A stretch of DNA of 9,442 bases from an uncultured Ruminococcus sp. (GTDB lineage Bacteria; Bacillota; Clostridia; Oscillospirales; Ruminococcaceae): positions 1-9,442 of the forward strand of contig CAJKFZ010000098.1 in the NCBI GenBank assembly GCA_905199285.1, read 5' to 3'. Below, one piece after another: positions 7,348 through 9,442 of the stretch. A program made the translations under genes and the position numbers. Every line of letters starts with the position of its first letter. Position 1 is the first letter of the stretch. The notes below the pieces were generated by a model that did no database searches, was not told the DNA's origin, and saw only the letters and a program-made list of their open reading frames with translations.

Positions 7348-8520
7348 ATGAGAAAAAATAAAAAGCTGAAGGGCTTTACTCTTATAGAGCTTATCATTGT
7401 TATGGCTGTTTTCGGCATCCTTATGGTCGCTGTTATGAGCATAATGAATCCGCTTTCAAAAATTGTGAAGAAGGCTTCTCTTCAGGAAGCAAATGCGGCT
7501 GCTGTTGATAATATGAAGCGCTATATGGAGGGTTCGCTCAGATATTCCGATTGTATCGAAGTTTTTGTAGGCGATCTTGTTGATTTTGATGGCAATACCG
7601 TTGCTGACGAAGATACTGCTGTTCTTAAATTTATTGAAAATCATTACACAAACAGAACAAATCCAGGAAGCGAAAATCCTCTTACCGGAAAGGTAAGAAT
7701 GCTAAAAATCGACAATGCCGATGCCGGAAAAGTAACTGAGTATGAATGGGATTTCAAATCCGGATACACGTACGTTCAATTTGGTTATGATGGCAAAAAG
7801 ATTCAGCAGCAGATTGTAGACAGTTTAGGCGTTCCATTAACGGACGCTGAAGGCAATCCCTTAATGGAAGACGTTTATGGTGTTGAACCGGCTGTGCTTT
7901 CAAATAAAAAAGTTGATAACAGCGTTATAAATCCGGTTTATTATGAGAATTATTCATTCTACTTCGTTCCCGGATATAATAATACAGAGAATGTCCACGA
8001 TGACGCTTTGATAAACAGCGCCGGATTTGACACTTCTCAGGATAGCGCAGATACTTATTATACATCTGTTGTGCCGATAACTGCTTCAGACGGAACGGTT
8101 CATAAAGATTTCAGTCCGGAACTGTTTTCAATCAGCGTTATGACTTATAAGAATACAAACCATTTCGGAGAAGTGGCGGATGATCCTTCAACTCCGGAAA
8201 ATGAAGAACAGATAATCTTCCAGTCACCATTTGCTCTTTCCAATATTAATATGTCGCTCGTAAATATCAACTCATCTTTCAGCAGCAATAGAGTTGGCGA
8301 TAAGTGGGGGCCTATAAGATGGGATGGCAAGCCGCAGGGCTTTACCAGTGAATTTAATCCTACAACTATGGTTGATGTTGCCGCTCCTCAGGACGGAATA
8401 TGGGATTATGAAGAGATAAACAGCAGACAGGCTGCTCTTATTGATAAAAGATTCTATGCTTATCCTGTTGTTGAAGGCGATTGTATTTACTTTATTTACA
8501 CTTTACCAGATTTGAAGTAA
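7348..8520 (+). CDS. Type IV minor prepilin, PilW/GspJ-like
   Basis: A 390-aa prepilin with a 9-residue basic leader ending KG at 8-9. The mature protein starts with FTLIELIIVMAVFGIL, with Glu at mature position 5, and the hydrophobic spine helix extends to about residue 35. The next helix (ANAAAVDNMKRYMEGSLRYSDCIEVF, about 48-73) has the pattern seen in PilW and GspJ proteins. The remainder is a mixed, mostly beta domain. It is longer than typical GspJ proteins (around 200 aa), with acidic loops such as 278-287 and the segment NINMSLVNINSSF (299-311), which recalls clostridial prepilin-like proteins. Only two cysteines occur, at 69 and 379, so a disulfide linking the start and end of the globular domain is possible. 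It is the last gene before the terminator. It probably joins the giant pilin and the 129-aa pilin in a tip or priming complex. Family assignment rests mainly on the N-terminal third. Confidence 0.82.
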   Translation: MRKNKKLKGFTLIELIIVMAVFGILMVAVMSIMNPLSKIVKKASLQEANAAAVDNMKRYMEGSLRYSDCIEVFVGDLVDFDGNTVADEDTAVLKFIENHYTNRTNPGSENPLTGKVRMLKIDNADAGKVTEYEWDFKSGYTYVQFGYDGKKIQQQIVDSLGVPLTDAEGNPLMEDVYGVEPAVLSNKKVDNSVINPVYYENYSFYFVPGYNNTENVHDDALINSAGFDTSQDSADTYYTSVVPITASDGTVHKDFSPELFSISVMTYKNTNHFGEVADDPSTPENEEQIIFQSPFALSNINMSLVNINSSFSSNRVGDKWGPIRWDGKPQGFTSEFNPTTMVDVAAPQDGIWDYEEINSRQAALIDKRFYAYPVVEGDCIYFIYTLPDLK

Positions 8521-8523
8521 TAA

Positions 8524-8540
8524 AGGAATCAGTGATTCCT
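8524..8540. repeat. Perfect 17-bp palindrome after the last pilin gene
   Basis: AGGAATCA and TGATTCCT flank a single central G. As RNA it would form a 6-7 bp stem with a tight loop. It starts 4 bp after the stop codon and ends where the A-run of the next hairpin begins. It could help stop transcription or protect the 3' end of the operon mRNA, or be a dyad binding site. It lacks its own U-tract on the + strand. Confidence 0.55.
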
Positions 8541-8545
8541 AAAAA

Positions 8546-8577
8546 ACAGGCAGCAGATCGTTTTCGCTGCTGCCTGT
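8546..8577. terminator. Bidirectional intrinsic terminator between the pilin operon and pilD
   Basis: An 11-bp perfect stem pairs ACAGGCAGCAG (8546-8556) with its complement at 8567-8577, around a 10-nt loop. For + strand transcripts it is followed by the moderately U-rich AAATTATTTTTA. On the - strand it is followed at once by six T residues (complement of A at 8541-8546), the classical form. It lies only 16 bp from the pilD stop and 25 bp from the last pilin stop, so it serves both convergent units and is best formed for pilD. Confidence 0.85.
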
Positions 8578-8593
8578 AAATTATTTTTAGATG

Positions 8594-9430
8594 TTAAACA
8601 GGGTTGTTCAGAAGATTTATGTACCATGAAGCTATCTGATCTCCCCAAAGCGAGCCGATGGCAATTCCTATAGAAAGGAATGGTCCGAAAGCAAATTTTG
8701 AATCCTTTGTAACGGCTTTGTTGATAAGTCCTCCAAGAGCGGCTGCAACAATTCCGATTAATGTTGAAACGATAATAGCCCGTGTTCCAAGAACTGCTCC
8801 GGCTGCGGTCATAAGAAGTGTGTCGCCAAGCTCGATAGCACGAAAATCTTCGCCGAACTTCTTTCTTATGATAGGCCTGCTGATCTCTCCAATAAGAAAA
8901 AACGGAACACTGATTACAAATGCGCCGATAATTCTGCTTTTTATTGATACTTCATCAGTAAAAATCGCTAACGGTACGGCAAGCAGTGCGATGATGCCAA
9001 GTATGATCTCGTTGATCTCCATCGTATCCCAGTCCATAAATCCGACAATTATCAGAAGCGACATAAGAACACAGGTTATTATGGATTCAACGTTGATGTC
9101 AAGTACATAAAATGTCAGAACGTAAAGCAATCCATTCAGACTTTCTACTATTGGATATCTTGCAGAGATTTTTTCACCGCAGCTATGGCATTTTCCTCTC
9201 AGGAAAATCCAGCTGAAAACGGGAATAAGATCTATTGCTCTGATCTTTGTTCCGCAGGTCATGCAGTGGGACGATCTCTTGATGAGAGATTCTCCACGGG
9301 GAAGCCTTAGTATTACAACATTAAGAAAGCTTCCTATGCAGATTCCGAAAATGAACATAAATAAGTAGAAAGTAATTTTGAACACCAGACTGGTAAATTC
9401 ATTATGGAGCATATTTTCAAATTCCAGCAT
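8594..9430 (-). CDS. pilD: Prepilin peptidase / N-methyltransferase PilD (A24 aspartic peptidase family)
   Basis: A 278-aa polytopic membrane enzyme that in this family cuts prepilin leaders after Gly and methylates the new N-terminus. The N-terminal segment FGICIGSFLNVVILRLPRGES (28-48) is a hallmark. It is followed by a cytoplasmic loop with two CxxC pairs (C56/C59 and C81/C84), the zinc-binding form linked to bifunctional enzymes. The catalytic aspartates are expected at D133 (FMDWDT) and D203 (LGD). The C-terminal FGPFLSIGIAIG (248-259) is also typical. Two departures stand out: the usual IPD after the first Asp reads INE (139-141), and GxGDxK reads ELGDTL (200-205). The ATG at 9430 has AGGGT 8 nt upstream at the window edge. 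An in-frame ATG six codons later has only a weak site. It is convergent with the pilins, which are its likely substrates, and separated from them by a bidirectional terminator. Its promoter lies outside the window. Confidence 0.93.
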   Translation of the reverse strand: MLEFENMLHNEFTSLVFKITFYLFMFIFGICIGSFLNVVILRLPRGESLIKRSSHCMTCGTKIRAIDLIPVFSWIFLRGKCHSCGEKISARYPIVESLNGLLYVLTFYVLDINVESIITCVLMSLLIIVGFMDWDTMEINEIILGIIALLAVPLAIFTDEVSIKSRIIGAFVISVPFFLIGEISRPIIRKKFGEDFRAIELGDTLLMTAAGAVLGTRAIIVSTLIGIVAAALGGLINKAVTKDSKFAFGPFLSIGIAIGSLWGDQIASWYINLLNNPV

Positions 9431-9442
9431 GATTTTTACCCT

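Noticed and set aside
8658..9110. A 150-codon open frame on the + strand inside pilD.
   Set aside because: It is antisense to a clearly recognised peptidase, has low-complexity Ile/Ser/Pro composition expected of a shadow frame, and lacks a ribosome site.

Overview
The window is a type IV pilus (T4P) locus that looks like it comes from a Gram-positive gut or rumen clostridium. The closest fit I can suggest is Ruminococcus or a related Oscillospiraceae; this is inference. It rests on moderate-to-low GC, heavy use of CTT (Leu) and AGA (Arg) codons, strong AAGGAGG ribosome binding sites, a fused PilM-PilN protein, and the absence of a secretin (PilQ) or pilotin. No mobile element, rRNA, tRNA or CRISPR array is visible.

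Layout: positions 1-102 are a leader with a near-consensus vegetative promoter (TTGAAA, 17 bp, TATAAT with an extended -10 TG). Six genes follow on the + strand: pilC (inner-membrane platform), a pilM-pilN fusion, pilO, and three prepilin-like genes. These three are a 1005-aa protein with a PilX/GspK-like N-terminus, a 129-aa PilV/GspI-like pilin and a 390-aa PilW/GspJ-like pilin. A 130-bp gap between pilO and the giant pilin holds a large imperfect hairpin and divides the operon into an assembly-platform half and a pilin half. After the last pilin come a short palindrome and a bidirectional terminator. Beyond these lies pilD, the prepilin peptidase, on the - strand and convergent with the rest.

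How the parts fit: PilD would cut the leader peptides of the three pilins after Gly. PilC, PilM-N and PilO would form the membrane and cytoplasmic platform on which the extension ATPase drives pilus growth. The three minor pilins resemble the T2SS GspI-J-K tip set and would plausibly initiate and cap the fibre, with the giant one presenting a large beta-rich surface domain. The ATPases (PilB, PilT) and a typical short major pilin are not in this window and presumably lie to the left or elsewhere.

Points that stand out are the giant E5-less minor pilin with bactofilin-like strand repeats, the covalent PilM-PilN joint that keeps the PilN docking motif, apparently degenerate nucleotide loops in the PilM half, a prepilin peptidase with departures from the usual signature, and the intergenic hairpin. 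The overall architecture is a known type. I see no wholly new system, but the giant tip pilin may be poorly described.
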